Assembly (NCBI RefSeq): GCF_036588685.1
Contig: NC_086383.1
Coordinates: forward strand, 47,946,448 to 48,010,447
Reading direction: 5' to 3'
Origin: Mytilus trossulus
Lineage: Eukaryota > Mollusca > Bivalvia > Mytilida > Mytilidae
DNA length: 64,000 nt
The notes below the pieces were generated by a model. It did not search any database. It was not told where the DNA came from and saw only the letters and a program-made list of their open reading frames with translations. This document shows positions 33,729 to 45,470 of this stretch, piece after piece; within the stretch, counting starts at the first letter, position 1; every line of letters begins with the position of its first letter. The translations under genes and the position numbers were made by a program.

Positions 33729-34882
33729 TGTCGTACTTGACTTTCAGCCTATGTCGTCTGGACTTTAGCTGGCCTGGTAAAAACGAAGAATTCCAAAATA
33801 ACTATATTTTATTACAACTGAGATCTCATGGCAACTGTTATAATACAATTTCAAATAAATGCATACAATATATTTCACAATATTTATAGTTCATCATACA
33901 TAGATAATGTCAAGCTGGAATATATTAAATGTTTCTTTTGTTTAACGTAATACGCAAATATTCTGTTCTGGAGATCAATCCTGCATTGGTACGATTTCAT
34001 TATACACGAAACAACAAATATATTTTCTCTATGTTCTGTTGCGTTGTCAAGGTAAACCAAAGTGACAAACAAAGATTTCTCTAAACTTCGTTGAATATTA
34101 AATATAACCAAATAACAGAATTAAACTTTACTACGAATAAATTATGCCGTGTCGAATTCACAAATCTCCTGTAAACAAATTTGCATGTAATAATGAAAAT
34201 TAATGAAATAAATAACATTTACGGAATTTATGTTTACTGTATATTTCACTTAAAAAATCATCTATTTAATCGTAATGTAATAAACTCAAAACGCTCATTT
34301 TAAATTAATAGAACTAAATAAATAAAACTTAATTAAAAGTAAATGTGAAATGTAATTTTCATAAAAAGAATGCTTTAAAATATTAAATATGAATTACCTG
34401 GTAAAAACGAAGAATTCCAAAATAACTATATTTTATTACAACTGAGATCTCATGGCAACTGACGAATAGCCCAAAACACTAGCTTAAAAAGGTCGTTGCT
34501 CACGTGCTTAGAGATCCCAGGTTTCCTTCGTTTTACCAATGAAAATTCCCGTTACATAATTTCATAACTGACCACAACATTTTAATTGGTCACTCAATTT
34601 TGTCTTGTCAACCAAGCTGGCACTTTAATCTAAATTATTGATTTTCGTATACCTATGTTGCGATAATCTATGTAATTTTGACAATAGGTCTAATTGCCTA
34701 TACTCTTTCTTTTATTCAAAATATAGCATGTATAATTTATGAATGAATAATTATCAATATTTGTCAAACATCTGTAAAATATATTTTCTTCTAAAAATAA
34801 AATAATTAATAAAAGAAAGTTTGCAAAGCGATGTTATAGATATATTTTGAAATTCCGAATTCGCAAAATAGGAAATATAACA
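33729..34882 (-). repeat. 5' LTR of the Ty3/gypsy element, outer 51 bp inverted
   Basis: It is 1,154 bp. It matches the 3' LTR base for base wherever compared, including the 75-codon shadow frame (33884-34111 versus 25979-26206) and the internal 65-bp direct repeat. The exception is 34832-34882, which is the exact reverse complement of 27076-27126, preceded by an extra GA (34830-34831). The segment ends are TGTTATA/TATAACA inverted repeats. Confidence 0.93.
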
Positions 34883-34886
34883 TATC
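34883..34886. repeat. Target-site duplication TATC, right copy
   Basis: Follows the LTR terminus TATAACA; matches 25820-25823. Confidence 0.75.
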
Positions 34887-37132
34887 TGGAGTTTCTCCGC
34901 ACAACTTTATCTATGAAACTACAATACGACATGACTAATTTTTATTCGGTATTACTACGTCTTCTTCATGTTGATCAAATTTTAAATTGCGTACTATTTA
35001 ATGGGATTTTTTTAATTTCTTATTTTACATGAAGTATTGGTTCAATATTGATTATATTTGTCTAACTAAAATTATATATTAATACTGATATACAGTATTT
35101 AGGACTGTTACTTCGGTACTTCAAATGCATCATAATAGTTGTTTACCTATTAGCTTATACCAAGAACATTTTAATGTAATGCACTACGATTAATATATAT
35201 TGAAAATACAATATTTAGTAGTACGTATGTTTTTCTAGTTCAACAATAAAAAAATTCTACCAGAACAAAAGTCAACATAAAAAAGGAATAATTATACAAA
35301 GAGCAGACGGCATTATATTTAGCACATAACAGACTCCGGGAAATTACATAAAGATTGTCACATGGTACATTTTACTTGGGAATTGTTTATATAAGACATT
35401 AAATGACCCTGCACAAGCGAGTGCACGTGGGCTTTTGAAGTCGTTTATTGATATTTTTGTTTATGTAGAATCGTTCACAGAAGGCGCACGTTTGTCATTA
35501 ATAAATAAAGATATAAGTACTTCCTTGTGGTTTGTTTATATTCTTCATGTGGTTAATACACTGAATACCTAGCACATTGAAAATGATACGATTGTGATTT
35601 TTTTCAACCTCTTTAACATTTCCAACCAGCTTTAAACTAAACAATACGAATACACAACATATGTGTTTTTTCCAATTAATGCCCCTCTGAGGGTAATGAC
35701 AAAGGTACCATCATTTTTCAGTATACAATACAGTTTAAGAAATTAAGTCAATGTATAATAATGGTGTGCTTCTAACAAAAACAGTATGATTTTATTTATT
35801 GTTCTCTGTAATCAGGATGATTGCGACAGAAGAAGGGGGACACACATTTTGGTTAATTATTGCCTAGCTTAGGCGTTTTGTGAATCTCCCCGTGACCAAC
35901 AAGGCAAGCAAAAATGTATACGTAAATAGATAAATCGGAGCCATTTGTTTGATTGCTGAACTAAAGGAGGCACCAAGATGCTTAGCTTTAGAGTCATGTC
36001 AAAACCAATCATTCAAACAAGGTTAATCAGTTATAATAATACAAATGTGTTTTATTTATTTCAGATTAAAGCATTGAAGTAATTTACTCAAAATCGACAT
36101 GTCCTCACATGTCATTAACCAAAATGACATTTCAGGAGGGCGCATGTTAGCAAAATTATTACATGACTGAGATATAGTTTCAAACAAATTGTGTCAATCC
36201 TTCTTAATTTTTCAGTTGCTAAGAAGCAGAAAGCATATCTCATCCCCTATCTCTCTTAGACAACACTCTCCCCAATGTAATAGGTTTGGAAGGATAACCT
36301 AGTATCTAACTATAATAATTGTTTTTTGATGTGCAATGTTTGCCCCCTCAAACAAAGAGAAGTCACATCTTTCGTCGTAAAGCTGAGCTCTAAACTGAAC
36401 ATTATCAGTTTCTATGTTAAAACGGAAATATGAATGGAAACGAGGAATGTGCTAACGCAGCCAGAAACTCACGAACCTAGAGGCGGGCTTTAGATGATCT
36501 CTAAACAGTAATTTATCCTAGTTCAGCAAAATGAACGCACACCAAACTCCGAAACACATGCATATATGAACCAACTTTAAAAATTACTCAAGACTGACAG
36601 TTTCTTACGGTTTCTTAATTTCATTAAGCATGTTTAGGTCGGGCATGAAACTTACACGCTATTGAAAAGTTCGTTTTTCTTTTTTGTGTTATAAGGGAGA
36701 TAAATCAAATTAAACATCTAGTCTCAAGTGTACAAAAGCACGGTAATATATAGTTACCTTTTAATATGAAAACTTTATTTGACCATAAAAACTCAAACAT
36801 AATCTTGAAAGTTACTCAATTAATCACTGGCATCAATTCGAAAAAATAACCCCCACACACACACATTTAAATAAGAAAGTTCTCCATTGGGAGAAACATG
36901 TAAAAAAATATGGAAACTCTTGTAATGTCCACTACACAGATGCCATGTCATCGGCTCAAGTATTTTGTCCGTAGTTAACGAGGACAATAATTATTGATAA
37001 AGGTTTAAAAAATTGCTTTTAATATTAGGGCGTTTTTCAATAAAAACGTACTTTCTTGTCCCAGACACTTTTAAAAAATGTGTTTGATCTTTGCAAGTAT
37101 TTTGTTTGTGCAGTCAGTAAATTGCATTAGAT
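34887..37132. other. Intergenic, nothing recognised
   Basis: AT-rich DNA beyond the retrotransposon. The short frame at 34847-35032 begins inside the inverted LTR end and is incidental. No exon, RNA or bounded repeat was found. Confidence 0.55.
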
Positions 37133-37136
37133 TTAA

Positions 37137-37460
37137 GAGGCAATGTCAGAGAGCACCAGGCAGGACTGTTCAACTAAAAAAAAAAATTTGGTCAAACTTA
37201 TATTTTACCCTTTCAGTATAACATACTGACTGGGAAAATATATATTTTTTTTTAAATTTGTGAATTTGACATTTTTTTTTAATGAAATTTAATATAAGGG
37301 CTCAAACTGCTAATTTTCATTGAAATGTATAGGGAAAAGGCCAGTTTCTAACCGTTTTCAATGATCCATCATCGGAGAAAAACAACACTTATGACTAAAC
37401 TACCTGTATGGAAGTCTAGTATTATTCCAAGTTCTGCCTGGTTTTCTCTGGCATTGCCTC
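37137..37460. mobile_element. 324-bp MITE with about 30-bp TIRs and TTAA flanks
   Basis: The left end GAGGCAATGTCAGAGAGCAC and the right end, read inverted, GAGGCAATGCCAGAGAAAAC match with few differences and continue through CCAGGCAG. TTAA flanks both sides (37133-37136, 37461-37464). A TTAA target suggests a piggyBac-type or similar source, but the termini are not classic for piggyBac. No coding. Confidence 0.8.
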
Positions 37461-37719
37461 TTAACATTTGAAAGCAAAAAAAAACAGTTTATATTTTAGA
37501 GGGATTGATATGATATGGTCCAAAATAACCAAAATGGAATGTCCCTAGACCACCTGTTCAACATTTATACTCTAAAATATCGTAAAAAAAATGTAGAAAT
37601 AAATGTTATTTTTACTTATAAATACAAGTTCTTTAATAATTCAAAAGTATGTTTAGGGTTATGTTCTTCTCATATATGTTATGATGGTATGATACTAAAC
37701 CCCTAATGGGAAGGATTGT

Positions 37720-38262
37720 GCCTGATGTTCATATGATGAAATCATAATCATTCAGTCAGTTTAATTGAAGTCTGGAGCTGGCATGTCAGTTAACTGCTAG
37801 TAATCGTTGTTATTTATGTACTATTGTCATTTTGTTTATTTTCTTTGGTTACATCTTCTGACATCAGACTCGGACTTCTCTTGAACTGAATTTTAATGTG
37901 CGTATTGTTATGCGTTTACTTTTCTACATTGGTTAGAGGTATAGGGGGAGGGTTGAGATCTCACAAACATGTTTAACCCCGCCGCATTTTTGCGCAAAGT
38001 CAGGAGCCTCTGGCCTTTGTTAGTCTTGTATTATTTTAATTTTAGTTTCTTGTGTACAATTTGGAAATTAGTATGGCGTTCATTATCACTGAACTAGTAT
38101 ATATTTGTTTAGGGGCCAGCTGAAGGACACCTCCGGGTGCGGGAATTTCTCGCTACATTGAAGACCTGTTGGTGACCTTCTGCTGTTGTTTTTTTATTTG
38201 GTCGGGTTGTTGTCTCTTTGACACATTCCCCATTTCCATTCTCAATTTTATATTAGATCCAC
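37720..38262. repeat. Dispersed mussel-type repeat
   Basis: Contains GGGGCCAGCTGAAGGACACC, TCCGGGTGCGGGAATTTC, CATTGAAGACCTGTTGGTG and TTGTTGTCTCTTTGACACAT. I associate this tail with a high-copy mussel repeat from memory. The upstream part (GACTCGGACTTCTCTTGAAC, CCCGCCGCATTTTTGCGC) belongs to the same type. No open frame. Confidence 0.55.
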
Positions 38263-38325
38263 CATATTTTAATAAACAGCTTTTAACATAGGGTTTTTGA
38301 TTTCAGAAGGTGTGTCCTGACAAAA

Positions 38326-39095
38326 TGTCCACAACGAAACGAAGTCATTAAAATTTGATTATAAACAGTTTTATAAAATCAATGTAATTTTTGTTTGCAA
38401 GATATAAACATTAGGGTCTTACAAAAGAAGTGATGCGTTTATAACGGCAATTAAATTGTTGGTGAGAAATGTTGAACACATCAAATGGACCAGAGTTATA
38501 CCGTATTTTTTTTTAATGTCCACTACGAAACGGGTAAAATCTCCTTCAGTATCTGGTTTTAAATTTATGAAAAAAAAAATCAGTGTACAGCTTTAAACAT
38601 GCTATGATGAATACAATCAGTCTTGTTACTATTGCAATATAGGGATTGTGGGGGGAAATAAAACATAATATATCACCTACGAAACAAGAATGGGAGAAAA
38701 ACGTTTCGTAGTGGACACTACCACTACCATTCAGTCTTTTTTTTACTCATTTTTCAATTATATTCGCGCAAAACAAATAACAAGGTTTAGTTTCATGTAA
38801 TTTTAATTATGTTTTTATTAACATAGAATAGGGTTGATGTCAACTACGAAACTTTTTGTCCACTACGAAACGGTTTTGTCAACTACGCAACGCATCAAAA
38901 TGTCCACTAAGTGAGTTTTACCTTCATATGTAAAGTACTGTCTAATCTTTATCGATAAGAAATGGTTCTTATATTCAGAAAAAAAGAGATTTTTCTAGTA
39001 AATAAAGTAAACAAACTTGAATGTCTACAGGAAACATTTAAAAATGCAAAAATATGTGTGTTTAGAAGCAGTTTCGTAGGGGACTTTTACGAAAC
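38326..39095. repeat. Cluster of a 15-bp motif, TGTCCACTACGAAAC, in both orientations
   Basis: Variants occur at 38326-38340, 38517-38531, 38674-38685 (partial), 38702-38717 (inverted), 38838-38852, 38857-38872, 38877-38892, 38901-38909 (partial), 39071-39084 (inverted) and near 39087-39095. Spacing is irregular except for a 20-bp step between the copies at 38838, 38857 and 38877. It is not a simple satellite and not coding. Confidence 0.6.
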
Positions 39096-39194
39096 AGTAC
39101 ACAAATTATGAAATAATATCATTTTAAAGAGTATTTAAGATTGCGTGTGCATCTTTTATTTGGAAGAATGGATGAAATAAAACTCATCCGACGA

Positions 39195-39730
39195 CATGGT
39201 CGGTAAAAAGTCAACAACTTATAACAAGCTTCTAATTTTCTACGCCATACGAGATACATTGTTTTCTTTGCAAGTTGGTGCAGAATGGATGAATGTTATG
39301 TAAAAATATAGTTTGTTTGTTAAAATTTTATCGTATTTTTCAGTGGTAAAACTCGACTGCCAAACCTCTTTAACTTAAAAATGCATTATACGTAATGCCG
39401 TTTTGAACTGCTGGATTTTGTAAAGTTTAATTGATTTTAATTTTGTTTCTTATCTTCATAATAAAGAGCACTAAATTTATTTTCTATTAATGTGTTATGA
39501 TACACATGCTTATAGTTGTGTAAGCATATACATAACATTTGGCTTACAACATGATTTTACTGTATGAACTTCATGAAATATGTTAATTTTCTATTTTTAT
39601 TTTATCATGTCTTCGTTGTCTTTTATAACAGTGTACATAAACAGTATCAAGTCTGCTAGTTGTGCTTGCTTATGTTAAGATGTTCAACATTTTACTGCTT
39701 GATTTACTTTGTTTCCTTACATTCACATAT
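39195..39730. repeat. Segmental duplicate of 44925-45470
   Basis: Shared phrases in the same order include TTTTATCGTATTTTTCAGTG, TAATGCCGTTTTGAACTGCT, TCATAATAAAGAGCAC and CATGAAATATGTTAATTTTC. The orientation is direct. It lies just outside the left inverted arm, and its partner lies just inside the right arm. Confidence 0.75.
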
Positions 39731-39979
39731 CCGTACTGTCGTGTGGGTATTATAATGAACTATTTCTTGTTATTTGTAAGTCGCTATTACGGGGAGCCGA
39801 ACGGGACTCTTGTGGTTTTGTACTCGAAATTCAATTTTGTACGGACAAAAGTGAGTTTTGTTCAACAAAAATGAGAATTGTTCAACAAAAATGAGTTCAG
39901 TTTAACAAAATTTGTGGTAAACTACAAATTTAAATTTTGTCAATACTTGAGAAGTCTTATAATCAAATGGATCTACAAT

Positions 39980-42900
39980 ATATATAATTTGATATATCGG
40001 ACGTGCGTTTCGTCTACATGAGACTCATCAGTGACGCTCAGATCAAAATAATTTAATAGAAAGCCAAAGTTGAAGAGCATTGAGCACCCAAAATTCCAAA
40101 AAGTTATGCCAATTACGGTTTAGGATAATATTATAGCAAAATCAAACTAAGGTCCAATGTTTTGTAACTTAGTTTCAAAATAATTTGTAGATTTATCAAT
40201 TAAGAATTTAAGAAAGGTGCGTTATAGAGAGTTGATGAAATTCTCTGAAACTAGTAGTCCACTAGCACATGTTGTAGTACTAGATGACGACAGCATTCAA
40301 CAGATTTGATGCGTACGGTACGCCTTTCTGTTATTTCCTTCATTAGAAGAATGCCTGTTGAGCTATATGATAAATTAAAAAGTAACACCTGAATGTATGC
40401 CATTCCAGTGAAGGATTCAGGAACGGGGCCCAGGTATTGGAACTTTTATTTATTTATCAATATTTAGAAGTGTGCAGACAACATACTATTGCGTAATCTG
40501 ATTAGCTATTGTATGACGTTTTAAATGCACGGAATGCGGCATCAACAATACAATTCGATGAATGGAAATAGGAAGACAATTTATGTATTTATGAGATGAC
40601 CTCATTATTTTATTTTACATGCACCTTTTGTGTAATAAAGATGTGCCTAGACTGCATCTACGTACGTGATAGGATACATGTATATTGTGTGATGATACAT
40701 ACTTTGAAATCTTTGCTGGTTTTTAAAATGTTTTTTTTTATTTCATCTCATCAAAATCCAAGAACCAACAATTAAGAATTTTTTAAATTAAATTGCAAGT
40801 CTTGCATTTAGATTAATTGTTTCTAGTTCAGCCCAAAACTCTGGAAGGAGTTACAAATTATGATAATTGTTTTTTTTATCTGAAGCCCCCGGTATAGAGA
40901 AAGTGCCATGCTTTTTGCACTTGACGAACAAGCTCTTTGAATGGTCTTTAGGTGGTCTTGAATGGTTCTTAGGTGGCCTGTTGCAAGACGTGATTTATGT
41001 TTCTATTAAAAAATTCCCATTTTTCAGTTGAAGTCCAAATTTACCCGACTGTCAACCGAGACAGCTTCTACATATATATATTTGGTTTTTTTAAATGGCA
41101 TTTATTTTAGAAAAAATATTACTGATGGAATATCACATTCTAATAAATCAGGGAAACTGTGAATTTATATGTTCCTTTAGTTTACTTTAATGTTCTATGA
41201 TATTTGATTGACTCTTATATATGTTACAGTAAATAGGTGAAATTAGGAATTACATGTAATTACTAAAATTTAGGAATTACAGGTAATCCCCAATGCACTT
41301 AGTAAATACAAGTAATTCCTGAAACGGCCCAGTTATTACCAGTAATTACTAATTTTAAAATGTATTTTTACACCTATTTACTGACTGCTATAACAATGTT
41401 GTACTATGGTCAGATGATCAAAAGTTATGGTAATACTAACTAGAGATCAGTTAGTACTCTTAAAATATTGAATGGTTGATTTGTATTAAAATATCTTGAA
41501 TAAATATGGACTTTCAAATATTTGGTTAAATCAGAGTCACTTTTTGACCTATTTCAGCAGACATGGAAATCAGAAATGGAAAATTCTACTAAAGCATTAT
41601 GTACTTTTTAAAACAAACTTTGAGTTTAAAGAATAATTAGACATTGGTGAAAGCCTGTTTGAGTTATTGTCCGAAGTGTTGAACCCCCCCCCCCCCTTTG
41701 TTTTATGAATAAAGCTTTGTAAATCCAAAACTTAAACTGAAATTAAAAAAAAAGGAAAGGGTGCTTACGTCAATAGATATAAACAATTCACTTAAGTTTC
41801 ATGGAAATTGGTGAAAGTGTTTTTGAGTTATTGTCCGAAGTGTGCACTTGCGAGTGAATATATGGACCCCTAGCTGGAGATGGGTTATCGATGTATTAAG
41901 CTATTGAAATTGTAAGGGTTTTGCAGAACAAATAGTCTCGTCTACTTTTGCTGATATTCGCAGGCTCAACAAAAATGAGGAAAAAATATTAAAATTTTCC
42001 TCTAGATACTATCTTTTGACTAGAACTATGAGAAGCTTCTGTCAAAATTGGGTAAAAATCCAGGATGGTTTATAAAACCTAATGTTTTAAAAACTTTAAC
42101 TGCATGCAGAGTGTATGTAATGTTAACTGGGAAAACAACTAGTCCATGTATCATTTTTATAAGTGATATAGTGGAGAGAAAAAAGGATTTTTTTTAATAA
42201 ATTTACTTTTGGATATTATCTTATGATCATAAACATTTAGCTTCTGTCCAAGTTTGGTAGAAATCCAGGATATTTGGCTAAAGTTATTTTAAAGTTTATA
42301 CCACAGTCAATGATTGAGATTTAAGTTTAACAAAATTATGAAAATCAATTTTGGATTGATATCATTGTCTTACATGCATATACAGAGTTTCAAGACCTAT
42401 AAAACAACAATTTTCCAGTTTCAATTCACAAACACTAAAGAGTATGCATTTTTCATGTGCCTTATATTCCTACATCCTTAAGTAAGCTCCCTTAAAATCC
42501 CTACCCCTTTACTTTCTTATTTGGTATCTTGAATTATGTTTTTAATTTCAAAACAAAAACATCAAGTTAGTAAATAGCTGTAAAAATGACAAAAAATATC
42601 AGTAATTACCAGTAATCCCTGAAACAACTAGTAAATACATGTAATTACTAAATTGGCTAGTAATTACAGGTATTTACTGAAATGTTTAGTAATTACGTGT
42701 AATTCCTAATTTCACCTATTTACTGTAACATATACATGTATTACATAACCTTCCTTTTGTATTTCTTGTTTATTTGTTCTCTTCCTGAACATCCATGAAA
42801 TATTTGCCACTGAACTATAAGCTCTGAACAATCAATATGTTACGATGAAGACCTCATTAGGCCAGTATTTCCTATAGATAAACCAATCTGGGAGTAGAAT

Positions 42901-43600
42901 GTATTATAAAACACACCAGGCTACCTGCAAAGGTAAGCTTGACTTTATCATGTTCATAAGCTAGAATATTGCTGTTAATGATTTGCAATTGAATTGATAA
43001 TAAAATTTCAACTCGTTTTCAAAAAATCGTTACGGTATGGTTCATAAAGTTTCATCGTTTCTTGAAATTTAATGATATTCCCTGCACAGTTCATTTATAC
43101 TTGCAAGGTGAAAGATAATAAATTTTCTATCAGGCTTACATTAGGAATCCAATATGTTGCACAAAGTTTATTAACATTTTCATACATCGAGGTTGTGTTC
43201 TTCAGAGAAGGAAATATCTCAAAATCATTTATCAACAAATTAACCCAAAAACGGGATTACTTGCGTGAATTGAATGAAATTGTTTTAGTTGGAAACTTGA
43301 AAACGGGATTTTCTGAAGTGTTCAATGGATTCTAATGAAAAATTGCTGTCTTGTCTATGGTGTTCGAAATAAAACAAGGATATTTGATGGATGAGCAGAG
43401 CAAGATATGTGTCTTTTAAAGCCAAATGCGGAGATGTAAACGGACGACCAAACAAAATTTAAATTCAAGCACTGACGATGCAAAGTCCAGTACTAGAAGT
43501 GTAAAGTCCAGTGTTGTTGCATAAAGTCCAGCGCTGCAGATTTAAATTAATTCGCTGGGGATGTGATCATACATCTCCATCACGGAACTTTACATCCCCG
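39980..43600. repeat. Left arm of a large inverted duplication
   Basis: Reverse-complement homology runs co-linearly with 45950-48400. Matches: 39990-40340 with 48010-48395 (CGTACGGTACGC, AGTGGACTGCTAG); 40440-40860 with 47215-47600 (TAAATGCAAGACTTGCAATT); 41080-41220 with 46850-47000; 42735-42870 with 46690-46850; 43190-43560 with 45960-46430 (GCAGAGCAAGATATGTGTCT). Without the 1.5-kb TIR element inside it the arm is about 2.1 kb. The 87-codon frame at 43072-43335 is not kept open in the other arm. Confidence 0.8.
41222..42730. mobile_element. 1,509-bp non-autonomous TIR element
   Basis: The ends are inverted: TGTTACAGTAAATAGGTGAA, continuing through AATTAGGAATTACATGTAAT, repeats in reverse at the right end with about one mismatch over 45 bp. 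TATA flanks both ends (41218-41221, 42731-42734). The inverted-duplicate locus near 46855 lacks the element, which supports insertion. Subterminal regions are built from AGTAATTACAGGTAATT-type phrases. The interior carries a copy of the GTTATTGTCCGAAGTG tandem repeat (41650-41850) with a C13 run at 41684-41696. No transposase. Confidence 0.85.
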
Positions 43601-43689
43601 GCCCTTGTACATAAACAATACACAACTATTCCATCAACTATTTTTATATGTTGAGTATAACTCTCACCGGATGCGAGAAACCAAAAACT

Positions 43690-44925
43690 TCATGAGTTTC
43701 AAACCACACTTAAATAGACAAAATATAATCTATTCATTTGTAGAGTATTTTTTTTCTTGACTAATAGTCTTTCAAACGCCTTATTAGTTCCACACTTTGT
43801 AGTGTAATTTCATTCATAAACGAAAGCGTTTACTACCACATATCTCCTTTAATATATTCAAACTTCACTCTGGAAACACAATGCTCGAAACATGTGCTAA
43901 CTCACCATGCAACTGAGAAATACAGAGTGGTTCTTATAAAAAAAAATCCTTTAGAGTGTTTAAATGACAACATTCAAATAGACAAATTACAAAATATGTA
44001 TTTTGTCTAGAGTATAATACTAAATCTTTAAAATGCCCCAGTTGTACACCTTATAGGGTAAGTTTCATACATAAACACATTCATGCTACCACATATAGCT
44101 CTTGTATATAAAAAAAAACCTTGTAAAGATTTAAAATGCACATGCAAAAATGATCCTCAAAATATTTTTGACTTTGAGTTGACCTCCGTCACCTCTGATG
44201 TAGTTCATTGTTATCGTTCATATCTTGTCTTGCATTTTGCTTCCTCTTATTATGAGATATTCAGTTAACCTAAGTAAAAGAAACTAACATAATAAATAAC
44301 GTAAAGGTACAAATACAAATATTCAGTGTTTGCCCAGAATCCAGTCATGTTTGATAGCCAGCTATAACATGATGATAGAATTTAAATGTGTGTCCATCAT
44401 AAAGTACTCATGGTTTTCTCTTAGTTTCGATAAATCAACGAATCCTATTTTGTATGCTGTTCTTGAATCTTTTTCCAAACCGAATCATTTTGTAGTGTGT
44501 TTATACAATATATCACTGGTGTAGTAGGCATTCACTAACGTGGAAAACACAAAAATTGACAGTGATAAGACCTGGAAAAAAGATTAAAAAATGGAAAACA
44601 ACACGTTTAATAATTTGTTGCGTCCGAAGCACTTTTCTGGATTTACCTTCATCAGGAACGATCAAAGCCAAACATTTAATAGTTTTTACAAAAATAACCT
44701 AGTTTACTAACAAGAAAAAGTATTTGTATTGCATGTATTTAGCGTTCATAAGCATTATTTAAGGTTATCACAACCAAATGATAGGTTGTATTATACATCG
44801 CCACGTAAAGGCATACCTAGTCAAACCACAGCATAATGAAAGGGAAACTAAAATGCGCTAAACAAATTTATCAAATGAATGATATACTGCTATACACCGT
44901 TTTGCCGATTTCAGATCACGATGGT
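43690..44925. repeat. Direct duplicate of the 3' part of the TMEM205-like gene
   Basis: Co-linear with about 51560-52710. Shared phrases are ACTTAAATAGACAAAATA, AGTCTTTCAAACGCC, CTGGAAACACAATGCTCGAA, the last coding exon, and intron sequence (AGAAAAAGTATTTGTATTGC). An extra fragment at about 44590-44680 (GTCCGAAGCACTTTTCTGG, CCTTCATCAGGAACGATC) is absent from the source and is a separate inserted repeat. The 3'-UTR-like part contains an older internal tandem duplication that is present in both copies. Confidence 0.8.
44318..44575 (-). pseudogene. Broken copy of the last exon of the TMEM205-like gene
   Basis: The copy matches exon 52179-52460 over almost its whole length and keeps the AG acceptor (GGTCTTATCAC after CCAG). 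It is disabled: a TGA replaces the Arg codon after TTTK, a 1-bp deletion in the ACACATTTAAATTC stretch shifts the frame, and a TAG follows. The other coding exons are not seen nearby. It therefore came from a partial DNA-level duplication, not from an mRNA copy. Confidence 0.85.
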
Positions 44926-45470
44926 CTTACACGCTCGGTAAAAGTTTAACAAATATGACAGGCTTCTAATTTTGTACCTGACGATACAAGTTTTTTCTTA
45001 GCAATTTGGTGAAGATTAATTTGGAATAAGAAGAACATTTTGAAGAAAAAAATTGATAAGTTTTTTTGTTAAAATTATATCGTATTTTTTAGTGGTAAAA
45101 GTCGACTGCTAAATCTTTTGATTAACATAATGCCGTTTGGAACTGCTGGATTTTGTAAAATTTGATTGATTTTAATTTTGTTTTCTTATCTTCACAATAA
45201 AGAGCACTATATGTATTTTCTATTAAAGTGTTATGTTACACATGTTTATAGTTGTGAAAGCATATATATACCATTTGGCATACAACACGATTTTACCGTA
45301 TGAACTTCATGAAATATGTTCATTTTCTATTCTTAATTAGCATGTCTTGAACTTGTTATTAATTATTATATGAAGTGAATAAAAACAATATCAAGTCTAT
45401 TCTTGTGCTTGCATATGTGAAAATGCTCAACATTTGTATGCTTGATTTGCTTTATTTATTTACATTCATA
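44925..45470. repeat. Segmental duplicate of 39195-39730
   Basis: See the partner copy. Its left edge joins the end of the duplicated TMEM205-like segment and its right edge approaches the right inverted arm. Confidence 0.75.

Larger units (their letters stand above)
25824..34882 (-). mobile_element. Complete Ty3/gypsy LTR retrotransposon with chromodomain
   Basis: The 9,059-bp element reads right to left: 5' LTR 33729-34882, PBS 33713-33726, gag 33677-32487, UAG, pol to 28377, 1.25-kb spacer, PPT 27140-27127, 3' LTR 27126-25824. Its ends are TG..CA. The 4-bp duplication TATC flanks it at 25820-25823 and 34883-34886. The domain order protease, RT, RNase H, integrase, chromodomain places it in Ty3/gypsy, chromovirus-like. 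The reading frames are uninterrupted apart from one UAG, and the LTRs look identical over long stretches, so insertion was recent. Two later changes are visible: a MITE in the 3' LTR and a 51-bp inversion at the outer end of the 5' LTR. Confidence 0.95.

Noticed and set aside
43072-43335. 87-codon plus-strand open frame with mixed composition
   Set aside because: The homologous sequence in the inverted arm (about 46200-46440) has an in-frame stop and other disruptions, so the frame is not conserved.
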